A stretch of 64,000 bases of DNA, from contig NZ_LGIQ01000009.1 of NCBI RefSeq assembly GCF_001187725.1, forward strand, positions 872,547-936,546, given 5' to 3'. The translations under genes and the position numbers were made by a program. This stretch comes from Brevibacillus reuszeri (GTDB taxonomy: Bacteria; Bacillota; Bacilli; Brevibacillales; Brevibacillaceae). Shown in pieces: positions 8,440-16,486 of the stretch; position 1 is the first letter of the stretch; each line of letters begins with the position of its first letter. The notes below the pieces were generated by a model. It made no database searches. It had not been told where the DNA came from and saw only the letters and a list, made by a program, of their open reading frames with translations.

Positions 8440-9588
8440 TCATAGCGCTAGCCTGCAATGACTGTCAGTTTGATGAATTTGTGCTTTGTCGCGCAATAAT
8501 CCGCCCTCGTGTCCAGTCCGTTTCGCAATGATTTCAGCCAGAATACTCACAGCGATTTCTTCTGCATTGTCCGCACCGATATCCAGCCCAATCGGATTAC
8601 ATAGTCGTGCCAGCTGACGCACCGTAAAGCTCGACCCTGTTTTTTCCAACGCCTCCATGATGCGCTCACGGCGCGAACGAGGACCTAACAACCCTACATA
8701 AGCTGCCTGAGATGGCAAAGCGAATCTCAATGCTTCCTGATCTCTTTCCATGTGGTGGTTCATGATCACCACATAAGATCGCTTTCCGACCGAAAGCTGT
8801 TGGGCGTATTTCTCTGAATCGATGAGCAGCCTGGTCGCTTGCGGAAATCGTTCTGACGTATTGTAGCCAGGACGAGGATCAACGACCGTCGTAGGCAACC
8901 CTAGTGTCGCACTGAGTCTTGCAACTGGTATGGCATCGTTTCCGGCTCCAAAAATAAGGATCGAAGGAAGTGGAACAACGACATCAAGAAACAGATTGAT
9001 GGACGTACCATCCTCAAGAAGAATAGATTGGCAGGATGAGCGCGGGTTTTGTTGTTGCAAAAGCTCCTTTGCCCATTTTTCTGCATAGCGGTTTATCCCC
9101 GCATTTTCCAGACTGCCCGCTACCTGACCTTGTTCTGTAATGACCAGTCGTTTACTCGCTGAGTCACACGTGTTCTCATTCCTTCCAATAACGGTACATA
9201 AGACCGCTGCCTTCCCATTTTGAATGTCCTGCGTCCATTTGGAGAATGCAGGATGCAATTCCTTGTCCGCCGCTATTGGCTCGATGAAGAGGTCTACCGT
9301 ACCTGGACACCCCAACCCCAGCCCCCAAACGAGATCCTCGTCCAGCTCATAGCGCTTCAGCATGGCTTTGTTGTCACAAATGACTGCCTGTGCGACCTCT
9401 GCTACATCTGATTCCAAACACCCGCCGGAGATCAAACCCACATAGTGACCTGTCTCATCGATAAACATTTTTGCGCCTTCCCGGCGATAGGCCGATCCTT
9501 TTACCTTTACAACTGTTGCCAGTGCTCCCTTTTTCCCCGCTTTCCGTGCCTCCTGTAATGCTAGCAGGACCGCCTCATTTTCCCTCAT
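8440..9588 (-). CDS. xdhC: XdhC/CoxI-family molybdenum hydroxylase maturation protein
   Basis: A 382-residue XdhC-type protein. The N-terminal domain has VVKVKGSAYRREGAKM and GLISGGCLESDVA with the conserved Cys. The C-terminal domain is a Rossmann fold (ILIFGAGNDAIPVARL) with VIMNHHMERDQEAL and GLLGPRSRRERI. XdhC proteins bind the molybdenum cofactor, help insert the sulfido ligand and hand the cofactor to the apo-enzyme. Start at 9588 is set by GGAGGTGATCGT directly before ATG; this ribosome-binding site overlaps the 3' end of coxE. In CO dehydrogenase operons the equivalent is CoxF/CoxI. Confidence 0.93.
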   Translation of the reverse strand: MRENEAVLLALQEARKAGKKGALATVVKVKGSAYRREGAKMFIDETGHYVGLISGGCLESDVAEVAQAVICDNKAMLKRYELDEDLVWGLGLGCPGTVDLFIEPIAADKELHPAFSKWTQDIQNGKAAVLCTVIGRNENTCDSASKRLVITEQGQVAGSLENAGINRYAEKWAKELLQQQNPRSSCQSILLEDGTSINLFLDVVVPLPSILIFGAGNDAIPVARLSATLGLPTTVVDPRPGYNTSERFPQATRLLIDSEKYAQQLSVGKRSYVVIMNHHMERDQEALRFALPSQAAYVGLLGPRSRRERIMEALEKTGSSFTVRQLARLCNPIGLDIGADNAEEIAVSILAEIIAKRTGHEGGLLRDKAQIHQTDSHCRLAL

Positions 9589-9592
9589 ACGA

Positions 9593-10816
9593 TCACCTCC
9601 GACATGTAAAGGCAGCAGCCATTTTTTTAAAGGAAACGGGGTCGTTTGCAGATGAAAATGTATCAATATACGGGAGTGCCGCCTGCATTCCGCTAGCTAT
9701 CGGTTCATAGCCAGGCATCGCTAGCAGCGGATTGAGCCAAATCACACTCGCTGCTTGTGAGTGAATGACCTTCATTGATTGCTGAAGTATTTCAATCGAA
9801 CCTGTTTCTAAACCATCACTTCCGATCATGACCACCGTGTTTTTTCCGAGCATATGGCGTCCTTCCCCAGAAAGAAATGTCGCCAGTGATTCCCCGATTC
9901 GTGTACCGCCACCCCATTCGGCTCCGAGCACAGGCAAGGTCCGAAGCTGTTGGCGCTTGGCCTCGTACAACATTCCTGTCACTCTCTTCAGATTTGTGGA
10001 AAAGAGGAAAACTTCTACCAGCTTGGAGCAGCAGGTCAATGCGTAGGCAAATTGCAACAATCGTTCTGCAAAGCCTGTCATGGAGCGGCTGCCGTCGCAA
10101 AAGAGCACGAATCGAATTCGTTTTGGCCTTGGCTTTTTCCAGGCGAGGTTGAAGAACTCACTGCCCTCCTGCAGGTTCATGCGCATCGTTTTACGAAAAT
10201 CCAGCTGCTTCCCCTTATGACCAGCTTCCTGCTTTCGGCTAATTTCTCGTTTTGCTCGATGCAGCAGCCATTTTGCAGCCTCTATGGCCTTGTCCAAATC
10301 CTCAAGGGGAATCCGGGCACGTGATGGCATATCCTTCTGTAAAAGGGATGCGAGAATGGACTTTCCTGTATCTTTTGGTTCAGTTGAATCAGACTCTTGT
10401 GAAATGCCTGTATCAAACCCGAGGACATCCCCAGTACGTGAAGGCTTCACAGTATTAGGCTGGCTCTTTGGAGATGGAGCATTTGGACTTTGCTTTCTCC
10501 CCATGGCAAGGGGATGTTCCTCGGAGCGTTGCTGCTTCCTGTCTGCAGCATGAGGACGCAGGTTGTCGCCACAGAAGTACGCAGCAAATAATGCATCAAA
10601 GAGCAGCTGCTCTGATGGGCTTGAGCAAAGAACTAGACGAAGCGCTTCCCTCACATCTGACTCGAAGGACAAACCTGCGATCTCCATGGCTCGAAGCGCG
10701 TCTATCGTTTGTTCGGGACCAATCTTGAACCCGTGCGTTCTTAGCATTTGGCAAAACCGTGCGACATGCTCGACCAGATTACTCTTTGGTGGCTGAACAG
10801 ATTCACGAATGTTCAT
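9593..10816 (-). CDS. coxE: VWA-domain protein, CoxE-like
   Basis: The 407-residue protein has an N-terminal helical part (DALRAMEIAGL), a charged linker around 115-150, and a C-terminal von Willebrand A domain with the metal-binding motif FCDGSRSM (DxSxS variant), GGGTRIGESL and MIGSDGLETG. CoxE pairs with the CoxD AAA+ chaperone, and in Oligotropha-type CO dehydrogenase systems the pair matures the active-site cluster. The start overlaps the coxD stop as ATGA, so translation is coupled. The sequence is typical in size (about 400 residues). Confidence 0.9.
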   Translation of the reverse strand: MNIRESVQPPKSNLVEHVARFCQMLRTHGFKIGPEQTIDALRAMEIAGLSFESDVREALRLVLCSSPSEQLLFDALFAAYFCGDNLRPHAADRKQQRSEEHPLAMGRKQSPNAPSPKSQPNTVKPSRTGDVLGFDTGISQESDSTEPKDTGKSILASLLQKDMPSRARIPLEDLDKAIEAAKWLLHRAKREISRKQEAGHKGKQLDFRKTMRMNLQEGSEFFNLAWKKPRPKRIRFVLFCDGSRSMTGFAERLLQFAYALTCCSKLVEVFLFSTNLKRVTGMLYEAKRQQLRTLPVLGAEWGGGTRIGESLATFLSGEGRHMLGKNTVVMIGSDGLETGSIEILQQSMKVIHSQAASVIWLNPLLAMPGYEPIASGMQAALPYIDTFSSANDPVSFKKMAAAFTCRR

Positions 10817-11730
10817 TGCCCATCCCCTGTGAACGATTGATCCTTCAATAAAGCTCCATGGTTCATGCGCTGAATGACGAGTTCCCAGTCATCCTTGTCT
10901 TTCAAAACACATCCCAGCGTTTCTTGCATCGTTTCTCTGTCCAAAATCCCTTGATGCAACGTCACTAAAGCGAGTGCCCAGTCGAGGGTCTCCGCCATAC
11001 CTGGCGTTTTGACCAAGGGCATGCGTCGAATTTGTTCCATCACCCTGGAGATTTGCTCCGCCAATTCTGTATTCATTCCCGGTATTTTGGCATGTAAAAT
11101 CTGCAATTCTTTATCAAGATCTGGATATGATATCCATTGGTACAAGCACCTCCGGCGAAGTGCATCACTCAATTCTCTCGTTCGATTGGAGGTCAAAATG
11201 ATGTAAGGACGATGCTGTGCCGCTACCGTACCCAGCTCGGGAATTGTTACTTGAAATTCCGCTAGAGTTTCCAGCAAATACGCTTCAAAAGCCTCATCAG
11301 CCCGATCAATTTCGTCGATGAGGAGGACGGGCGATGACACCGGGTCCAGCAAAGCCTCCAATAAGGGACGGCGGAGCAAAAATGATTGGTCATACAAGTC
11401 GGCTTCCTTTTCCCGAAGACTTCGCCCGTCGTTTTCACTTAGCTTGAGATGAAGCAATTGCTTGCGATAATTCCATTCGTACAAAGCAGAATGAACATCC
11501 AGCCCTTCGTAGCATTGCAAACGAATAAGACGTGTTTGCAGGACTTTTGCAAGCACCTTGGCAATCTCCGTCTTCCCCACCCCAGCCGGCCCTTCAACCA
11601 ATAGCGGTTTTTTTAAGGAAATCATCAGCTGTAGCGCGGTTGCCGAGGCTCGGTCTGCTACATAACCGTTTTGTGCAAAAGCTGCTTCAATCCCCGAAGA
11701 GGTAATCCGTTGTTTTTCTTCCCTCGTCAT
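10813..11730 (-). CDS. coxD: MoxR-type AAA+ ATPase, CoxD-like
   Basis: A 305-residue MoxR-family ATPase with Walker A GPAGVGKTEIAK, Walker B VLLIDEIDRADEAFEAYLLE, sensor 1 ILTSNRTRELSDALRRRC and the arginine-rich C-terminal lid. CoxD-like ATPases act with a VWA partner to remodel molybdenum hydroxylases during insertion of the sulfur (and copper, in true CO dehydrogenase) ligands. The start overlaps the coxM stop by one base (TAATG), and the end overlaps coxE by four, so coxM-coxD-coxE are tightly coupled. Confidence in family is high; the client is inferred to be the CoxSML enzyme encoded just upstream. Confidence 0.91.
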   Translation of the reverse strand: MTREEKQRITSSGIEAAFAQNGYVADRASATALQLMISLKKPLLVEGPAGVGKTEIAKVLAKVLQTRLIRLQCYEGLDVHSALYEWNYRKQLLHLKLSENDGRSLREKEADLYDQSFLLRRPLLEALLDPVSSPVLLIDEIDRADEAFEAYLLETLAEFQVTIPELGTVAAQHRPYIILTSNRTRELSDALRRRCLYQWISYPDLDKELQILHAKIPGMNTELAEQISRVMEQIRRMPLVKTPGMAETLDWALALVTLHQGILDRETMQETLGCVLKDKDDWELVIQRMNHGALLKDQSFTGDGQ

Positions 11731-12587
11731 TACAGAAGGACGCGGGACAGCGCACGCTCGGTGTAAACTGCGGCAAGATTGCGTCGATATTGCTCAGAGG
11801 CGAAGAGATCATGCCCAATCTCACCCTCTTCTGCCGCTAATGCTGCTGCCTTCTGTATCGTTTCTACTGTAGGCAATTCTCCCAGTAATGCTTGCTCCAC
11901 AGAGGTAGCCCGATACGCAACATCCGCTACTCCATTTATACCAATCCTGGCGAAATCTATGCGTCCATCGTCTCCAACCCCTGCGATGGCACAAACACCA
12001 GCAACAGCGTATCCAGAAGCCGGATGGGCATATTTTAAATAAACACTCTGGGTATGAGATGGCGGAATCAGGAAGGATATGGACGTAAGCACGCTCGTCT
12101 CAGGGAGTGCAGTCACCAGAGGTCCGAGGAAAAAACCGTCAATATCGATTACTTCTTTTCCATCCTCTCCTTGGACTTCCAAAAGAGCCTCCAACGCCAA
12201 CGCCACACCAGGCAAATCCGCTGCGGAGTCCGCATGTGCGAGGTTTCCTCCGATGGTACCGCGATTGCGAATCTGCATGTCGCCAATCGTCCTCGCTGTA
12301 TCTGCCAGGACGGCTATGTTTTCTTTTACGAGCGCATCGGAATACAATTGCTTATGTGTAGTCAATGCCCCGACAATCAGCCTGTTTCCCTCTAAACGAA
12401 TCCCTTTCAGCTCCTGGAGGCTGCTGATGTCAATCAGCTTGCCAGGATTGGTCAAACGGAACTTCATCAAGGGAACGAGACTATGTCCACCTGCAAGAAA
12501 CTTCCCTTCACCATCACTTTCCTGCATGAGCTGGATGGCTTCCTCGATTGAACCTGCCTTGACATAATCAAATGCGTTCGGTATCAT
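11730..12587 (-). CDS. coxM: FAD-binding medium subunit of molybdenum hydroxylase (CoxM/CutM family)
   Basis: The 285-residue protein matches the FAD-binding subunit of xanthine/CO dehydrogenases. It starts MIPNAFDYVKAGSIEEAI, with FLAGGHSLVPLMKFR (FAD pyrophosphate loop AGGHS), TIGDMQIRNRGTIGGNLAHADSAADLP (second FAD motif TIGGN), and a CO_deh_flav_C domain at the end. It passes electrons from the iron-sulfur subunit to the acceptor through FAD. I chose the ATG at 12587, preceded by AAGGGGG, rather than the ATG at 12620; this gives the ATGA overlap with coxL that is common in these operons. Confidence 0.94.
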   Translation of the reverse strand: MIPNAFDYVKAGSIEEAIQLMQESDGEGKFLAGGHSLVPLMKFRLTNPGKLIDISSLQELKGIRLEGNRLIVGALTTHKQLYSDALVKENIAVLADTARTIGDMQIRNRGTIGGNLAHADSAADLPGVALALEALLEVQGEDGKEVIDIDGFFLGPLVTALPETSVLTSISFLIPPSHTQSVYLKYAHPASGYAVAGVCAIAGVGDDGRIDFARIGINGVADVAYRATSVEQALLGELPTVETIQKAAALAAEEGEIGHDLFASEQYRRNLAAVYTERALSRVLL

Positions 12588-14932
12588 GCGTTTTCCCCCT
12601 TCGTCTGCATGGCTCTCCATACTTTTTCCGGTGTCAGCGGCATATCCAAGTCCTTGATCCCGAATGGACGTAGAGCATCCATAACCGCATTCACAACCGC
12701 TGGAGGAGCTCCCGTTGTTCCTGTCTCACCCACACCTTTTGCGCCAAGCGGGTTGACAGGTGAAGGAGTCTCGGTGAAATGCGACTCAATAGTTGGGAAA
12801 AAGCGAGCTTTTGGCATCGTATAGTCCATAAACGTTCCTGATAACAGCTGGCCATTGTCGCTATAGACTGCGCCTTCCCATAGCGCTTGCCCAATCCCCT
12901 GTGCTACACCTCCGTGTACTTGTCCCTCCGCTAGTAAAGGGTTAATGACACGACCGATATCATCAACCGCAATGTATCGTTTCAATTCAATTTCACCTGT
13001 TTGAGCATCTACTTCGACCACACATATATGAGCGCCGAAAGGGTAGACGAAATTGGGCGGATCAAAGAACGATTGTCCCTCCAGCGATGGCTCTATACCG
13101 TCTGGCAGATTCCACGCAAAGTTGGCGGATTTGGCAATCTCCTGAAACGAGCGCGACTGCCCGGGAACACCTTTTACAGCAAAAATACCATCTGAAAATT
13201 CCAAATCTTCTACTGAAACTTCCAATTCATGGGCAGCGATGGTTTTCGCTTTTTCAATGACACGGTCAGTCGCAATCGCTACCGCTGCTCCCCCGACTGC
13301 CGTATTTCTCGATCCATAGGTGCCCCAGCCCATCGAAACGCTGCGTGTATCTCCAGAAACGAGCTCAATATCGTCAATCGAAATACCCAATTTTTCGGCA
13401 ACGACTTGGGCAAATGTAGTCGCTGTTCCTTGACCGTGTGGAGACGTTCCCGTAAAGACGGCTACCTTGCCGGTTGGATGTACACGGACGGTACTGTTTT
13501 CCCAAACACCGCCCTGGAACCCAATTGCGCCAGCTACCTTTGACGGTCCGAATCCACAAAGCTCCACATACGTGGACACCCCGATCCCAAGCAACCTGCC
13601 CTGCTCCCGAAGACTTTCTTGTTCTTCCCGCAGTGAAGCATAGTCTGCAATGTCGAGCGCTCGATCCAGTGTATAATGATAATTTCCACTGTCGTAGCTC
13701 ACACCCATCGCTGTTCCATACGGAAATGCTTCGGCTGGAATCAGGTTCTTTTGTCTGATTTCCACCGGGTCCATACCGATTTTCTGAGCAAACAAATCTA
13801 CGATCCGCTCGATTTGAAAAGCTGCTTCCGGTTTTCCTGCTCCTCGATAAGCATCAGTCGGCGTCGTGTTTGTGTAGACACCATACGTCACTACGGACGC
13901 TTTGGGGATCGTGTAAGCTCCCGTTACCATCAAGCCGAAGTCAATTGTAGGGCAGCCTGCACCAAAAGTAGACAGATACGCGCCGAGGTTTGCCGTATTT
14001 TTTACGCGGATTGCTGTAAAGGTTCCGTCTCGTCTTCCTGCCAGCTCTACTTCGATAACCTCGTCACGTGCATGCGTGGTCGCCATAAAATGTTCCTTGC
14101 GATCTTCAATCCACTTTACTGGTCGCTTCAGATCTCGCGCTGCATGGCCGACGACTGCTTCCTCGTTATAGGTAGCAATCTTCGAGCCAAATCCACCGCC
14201 GACATCAGGTGCAACAATTTGCAATCTGGATTCAGGAATCCCTAGTACATCTGCATACACCATGCGATGAATATGCGGGTTTTGCGAGGTACACCAAATG
14301 GTTAATTCACCGCTTCCTGGATTGTACTGAGCGACTGCTCCGCGCGTCTCGATCGGATTGGGAATGACGCGCTGGTTATACAAACGCTGCTTGACGACAA
14401 CCTCAGCATTTTGAAACTCTTCTTCTGGAATCTCGCCTGCTTTCCATAAAAGGGCCAGATTGTTTTCAACATCGTCATGAACGAGTGGCGCGCCTTCCAG
14501 CAATGCCGCTTCCTGATGAACGACCGCTGGTAAATCCTTATAATCCACCTCAATCAAATCCAGAGCATCTCGTGCGATGTAGCGATTTTCTGCTACCACC
14601 AATGCAACACACTCTCCCGCATAGCGGGTCTTGTCGATTGCCAAAGCGCTCCGATCCTTGGGCTTTAAGTCTGCGCCTGGCAATAGCCACATCGTTGGTA
14701 CGGATTTTACTTTCCCCGCGAGGTCAGCTCCAGTATACACAGCTACAACCCCTGGCAACGCTAAAGCATTTGAACTATCTATCCTGACAATTTTCGCATG
14801 AGCATGAGGGCTCCGTACAAAAGCGGCATGCAGCATTCCGTGCAGCTTGATGTCATCCGTAAAATTTCCGTTCCCTGTGATGAGCTTGGGATCTTCCTTT
14901 CGCCTTTGTGGGGTTCCGATTAGCTTTGCCAT
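12584..14932 (-). CDS. coxL: molybdopterin-binding large subunit of molybdenum hydroxylase (CoxL-like, form II)
   Basis: A 782-residue catalytic subunit of the xanthine dehydrogenase/CO dehydrogenase family. It begins MAKLIGTPQRRKEDPKLITG and contains GGGFGSK, the active-site loop AYRGAGKPEA, a TSPHGQGTATTFAQ motif and, near the end, PLGAKGVGETGTTGAPPA with the catalytic Glu region. The loop is AYRGAG rather than AYRCSFR, so by established criteria it is not a form I (true) CO dehydrogenase. A form II enzyme, or another hydroxylase acting on an N-heterocycle or aldehyde, is expected. It lies 2 bp after coxS. The operon partners suggest the substrate feeds a ring-opening/carboxylation step. 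Confidence 0.94.
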   Translation of the reverse strand: MAKLIGTPQRRKEDPKLITGNGNFTDDIKLHGMLHAAFVRSPHAHAKIVRIDSSNALALPGVVAVYTGADLAGKVKSVPTMWLLPGADLKPKDRSALAIDKTRYAGECVALVVAENRYIARDALDLIEVDYKDLPAVVHQEAALLEGAPLVHDDVENNLALLWKAGEIPEEEFQNAEVVVKQRLYNQRVIPNPIETRGAVAQYNPGSGELTIWCTSQNPHIHRMVYADVLGIPESRLQIVAPDVGGGFGSKIATYNEEAVVGHAARDLKRPVKWIEDRKEHFMATTHARDEVIEVELAGRRDGTFTAIRVKNTANLGAYLSTFGAGCPTIDFGLMVTGAYTIPKASVVTYGVYTNTTPTDAYRGAGKPEAAFQIERIVDLFAQKIGMDPVEIRQKNLIPAEAFPYGTAMGVSYDSGNYHYTLDRALDIADYASLREEQESLREQGRLLGIGVSTYVELCGFGPSKVAGAIGFQGGVWENSTVRVHPTGKVAVFTGTSPHGQGTATTFAQVVAEKLGISIDDIELVSGDTRSVSMGWGTYGSRNTAVGGAAVAIATDRVIEKAKTIAAHELEVSVEDLEFSDGIFAVKGVPGQSRSFQEIAKSANFAWNLPDGIEPSLEGQSFFDPPNFVYPFGAHICVVEVDAQTGEIELKRYIAVDDIGRVINPLLAEGQVHGGVAQGIGQALWEGAVYSDNGQLLSGTFMDYTMPKARFFPTIESHFTETPSPVNPLGAKGVGETGTTGAPPAVVNAVMDALRPFGIKDLDMPLTPEKVWRAMQTKGENA

Positions 14933-14934
14933 CG

Positions 14935-15456
14935 TTAGTGTCCCTCCCCTGAACTGACGATTGTCTCTTTCACAGCATTTCCTTCAGCGATCAGTTGTGC
15001 AGCATGCTGCACAGCGCTTACAATAAACTGATAGCCGGTGCATCGACAGATGACTCCTTCGAGCGCATCACGAATTTCTTCTTCCGATGGATTCGGATTT
15101 TCTTTGAGCAGACCGACCATCGATATCATCACACCTGGTGTGCAAAAGCCGCACTGCAAGCCGTGCTTTTCCCAAAACCCTTGTTGAATCGGGTGCAGCT
15201 GCTCCATATCACCCAAGCCTTCTACTGTGGTGACCTCTTTTCCATCTGCTTGCACAGCGAGGACCGTACAGGATTTTACAACATCGCCGTCCACCATAAC
15301 GGTACAGGCTCCACACTGGCTCGTATCGCAGCCAATATGTGTACCTGTGAGGTTTAGCTCTTCACGAAGCAAATGAGCCAGGAGCAGCCTCGGTTCTATC
15401 TCAGCCTGGCGTGTGACTCCATTTACCGACAGTGTAATGTTCTTCTTACATGTCAT
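14935..15456 (-). CDS. coxS: 2Fe-2S small subunit of molybdenum hydroxylase (CoxS family)
   Basis: From the ATG at 15456, which follows GGAGGTGCCGGTG, the protein has 173 residues. It has a plant-ferredoxin-type 2Fe-2S site ([16 protein letters not shown]) and a second four-helix 2Fe-2S domain ([14 protein letters not shown] ... [15 protein letters not shown]). Both clusters carry electrons from the molybdenum centre to the FAD subunit. A longer reading frame from 15621 exists but overlaps coxG and lacks a good ribosome-binding site, so I do not use it. Length and motifs are normal for this subunit. Confidence 0.95.
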   Translation of the reverse strand: MTCKKNITLSVNGVTRQAEIEPRLLLAHLLREELNLTGTHIGCDTSQCGACTVMVDGDVVKSCTVLAVQADGKEVTTVEGLGDMEQLHPIQQGFWEKHGLQCGFCTPGVMISMVGLLKENPNPSEEEIRDALEGVICRCTGYQFIVSAVQHAAQLIAEGNAVKETIVSSGEGH

Positions 15457-15479
15457 CACCGGCACCTCCTTATCGATTT

Positions 15480-15935
15480 TTACTCTGAATGTGCAGCCAA
15501 CTGTTTCATTTCCTTGTCCACCGTTTTGAAAAATTGTCCCAGCACCATCTTGGCGACCCCTCCCATCACTCGTTGTCCTACTGATGCGAGAACGCCTGTC
15601 ACCTGCACTTCGGTGGTACAAGTTAGCTGTGTGCCTTGCCCGATTTCATCCAGCTGCATATCTGCCACAGCGTCAATCTCTCCAGGCAATCCTTTTCCTC
15701 GAACCAGCAATCGATAAGAAGATGGCTCCTGCTGGTCAACCTGTTGGACCTGACCTGTGAAGACGCCTTTAACCGGCCCCACACTCACACCCATTTCTGC
15801 TTGATAAATGCCATCATCCTGTTGGGCAAACGATTTGCATCCGGGAATCGACTTCTTCAATACTTCTTCATTCTGAATGAGCTTCCAAACAACATCTCTT
15901 GGAATGTCAAACGTGTATGTATGCTCGAGCTTCAC
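15480..15935 (-). CDS. coxG: CoxG family SRPBCC protein
   Basis: A 151-residue SRPBCC-fold protein starting VKLEHTYTFDIPRDVVWKLI, with SIPGCKSF, ELTCTTEVQVTG-like TCTTEVQVTGVLASVGQR and a helical end. CoxG proteins accompany molybdenum hydroxylases and are thought to recruit the enzyme to the membrane; the family annotation is secure. I use the GTG at 15935, preceded by GGGGAGTG, rather than the in-frame ATG at 16007, because the latter would put the coding region over the sigma-54 promoter and add residues not seen in the family. It is the first gene of the operon. Confidence 0.88.
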   Translation of the reverse strand: MKLEHTYTFDIPRDVVWKLIQNEEVLKKSIPGCKSFAQQDDGIYQAEMGVSVGPVKGVFTGQVQQVDQQEPSSYRLLVRGKGLPGEIDAVADMQLDEIGQGTQLTCTTEVQVTGVLASVGQRVMGGVAKMVLGQFFKTVDKEMKQLAAHSE

Positions 15936-16002
15936 GAATCTCACTCCCCGCTGTCGAATGTTTTTTGGCTGGAGGTATATACTGCCTGCTACATTCATAA
16001 AT

Positions 16003-16018
16003 AGCAACTTCTATGCCA
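16003..16018 (-). promoter_or_regulatory. sigma-54 (-24/-12) promoter for the cox-pxp operon
   Basis: On the minus strand the sequence is TGGCAT-AGAAG-TTGCT. It keeps the invariant GG and GC ten bases apart and differs from the consensus TGGCAC-N5-TTGCW at one position. Transcription would start near 15992, about 57 bases ahead of the coxG GTG. The operon is followed by a gene for a sigma-54 activator with an intact GAFTGA loop. Confidence 0.8.
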
Positions 16019-16060
16019 TGGCATTTATTCAGTTTTTTGCTAGGAATGAGGGCCTATTCT

Positions 16061-16085
16061 TTCAAATTTGAAATGCGCTGTTTCA
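16061..16085 (-). promoter_or_regulatory. probable upstream activator site (two overlapping dyads)
   Basis: A perfect 12-bp palindrome, TTCAAATTTGAA (16061-16072), overlaps the dyad TGAAA-N7-TTTCA (16069-16085). Both lie about 70-95 bp upstream of the predicted sigma-54 start, where activators of this class usually bind. That the activator at 1611-3716 binds here is inference. Confidence 0.5.
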
Positions 16086-16127
16086 TTTTTGAAAGATGTT
16101 GCCTGCTTTTTCCTCATCGCCACCCCA

Positions 16128-16171
16128 ACAAAAAGAGCCTCACCCCACTCTTGCCCGTGTGGATGAGACTC
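16128..16171 (-). terminator. Rho-independent terminator of the yeh-like operon
   Basis: Minus-strand hairpin: GAGTCTCATCC pairs with GGGTGAGGCTC (one wobble pair or more) across a 15-base loop and is followed by TTTTTGTT. It separates the 16-26 kb operon from the cox-pxp operon. Confidence 0.75.
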
Positions 16172-16185
16172 CCTTTTCTTTATCG

Positions 16186-16464
16186 TTATGCAGTTCTTTT
16201 CTGCATGGATACGTATTGTGACACGTACAAATACCGAGTTATCAGTGATTCGGCATCATGCTGAATCGAGCGCGTATAGCTTTTTCCCTCACTCGCAAGC
16301 TCATCCAGAAGCTGTGCGAGAAAGCTCATCTCATATGCTTGCGCCGATTCCTGCAACGAACGCAGCTCGTCGATGTCTTTACTGTCGATTTTATAGATAC
16401 CCTTGAGCAGCAATCGTTCCAGCCAATCAGATAGCTTTTCCAAAAGCAGTTGTAGTTGGTCCAT
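16186..16464 (-). CDS. small protein of unknown function at the end of the yeh-like operon
   Basis: The 92-residue protein is rich in Leu, Glu and Ser and looks wholly helical (MDQLQLLLEKLSDWLERLLLKG...). No membrane segment or known motif is visible. It lies 22 bp after the SWIM protein gene and just before the operon's terminator, so it is probably part of the same system. An AGGAGCGTG stretch upstream of the ATG could be the ribosome-binding site. I do not recognise a family. Confidence 0.65.
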   Translation of the reverse strand: MDQLQLLLEKLSDWLERLLLKGIYKIDSKDIDELRSLQESAQAYEMSFLAQLLDELASEGKSYTRSIQHDAESLITRYLYVSQYVSMQKRTA

Positions 16465-16486
16465 TGGAATTCACGCTCCTACTCTC

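Noticed and set aside
12584..14932. True (form I) aerobic CO dehydrogenase
   Set aside because: The catalytic loop is AYRGAGK rather than AYRCSFR, so CO as the main substrate is unlikely.
15457..15621. Upstream extension of coxS to 15621
   Set aside because: It overlaps coxG out of frame, has low-complexity residues and no proper ribosome-binding site.
15936..16007. Upstream extension of coxG from an ATG at 16007
   Set aside because: It would cover the sigma-54 promoter and its start site; the GTG at 15935 has a GGGGAGTG site and begins exactly at the family's conserved start.
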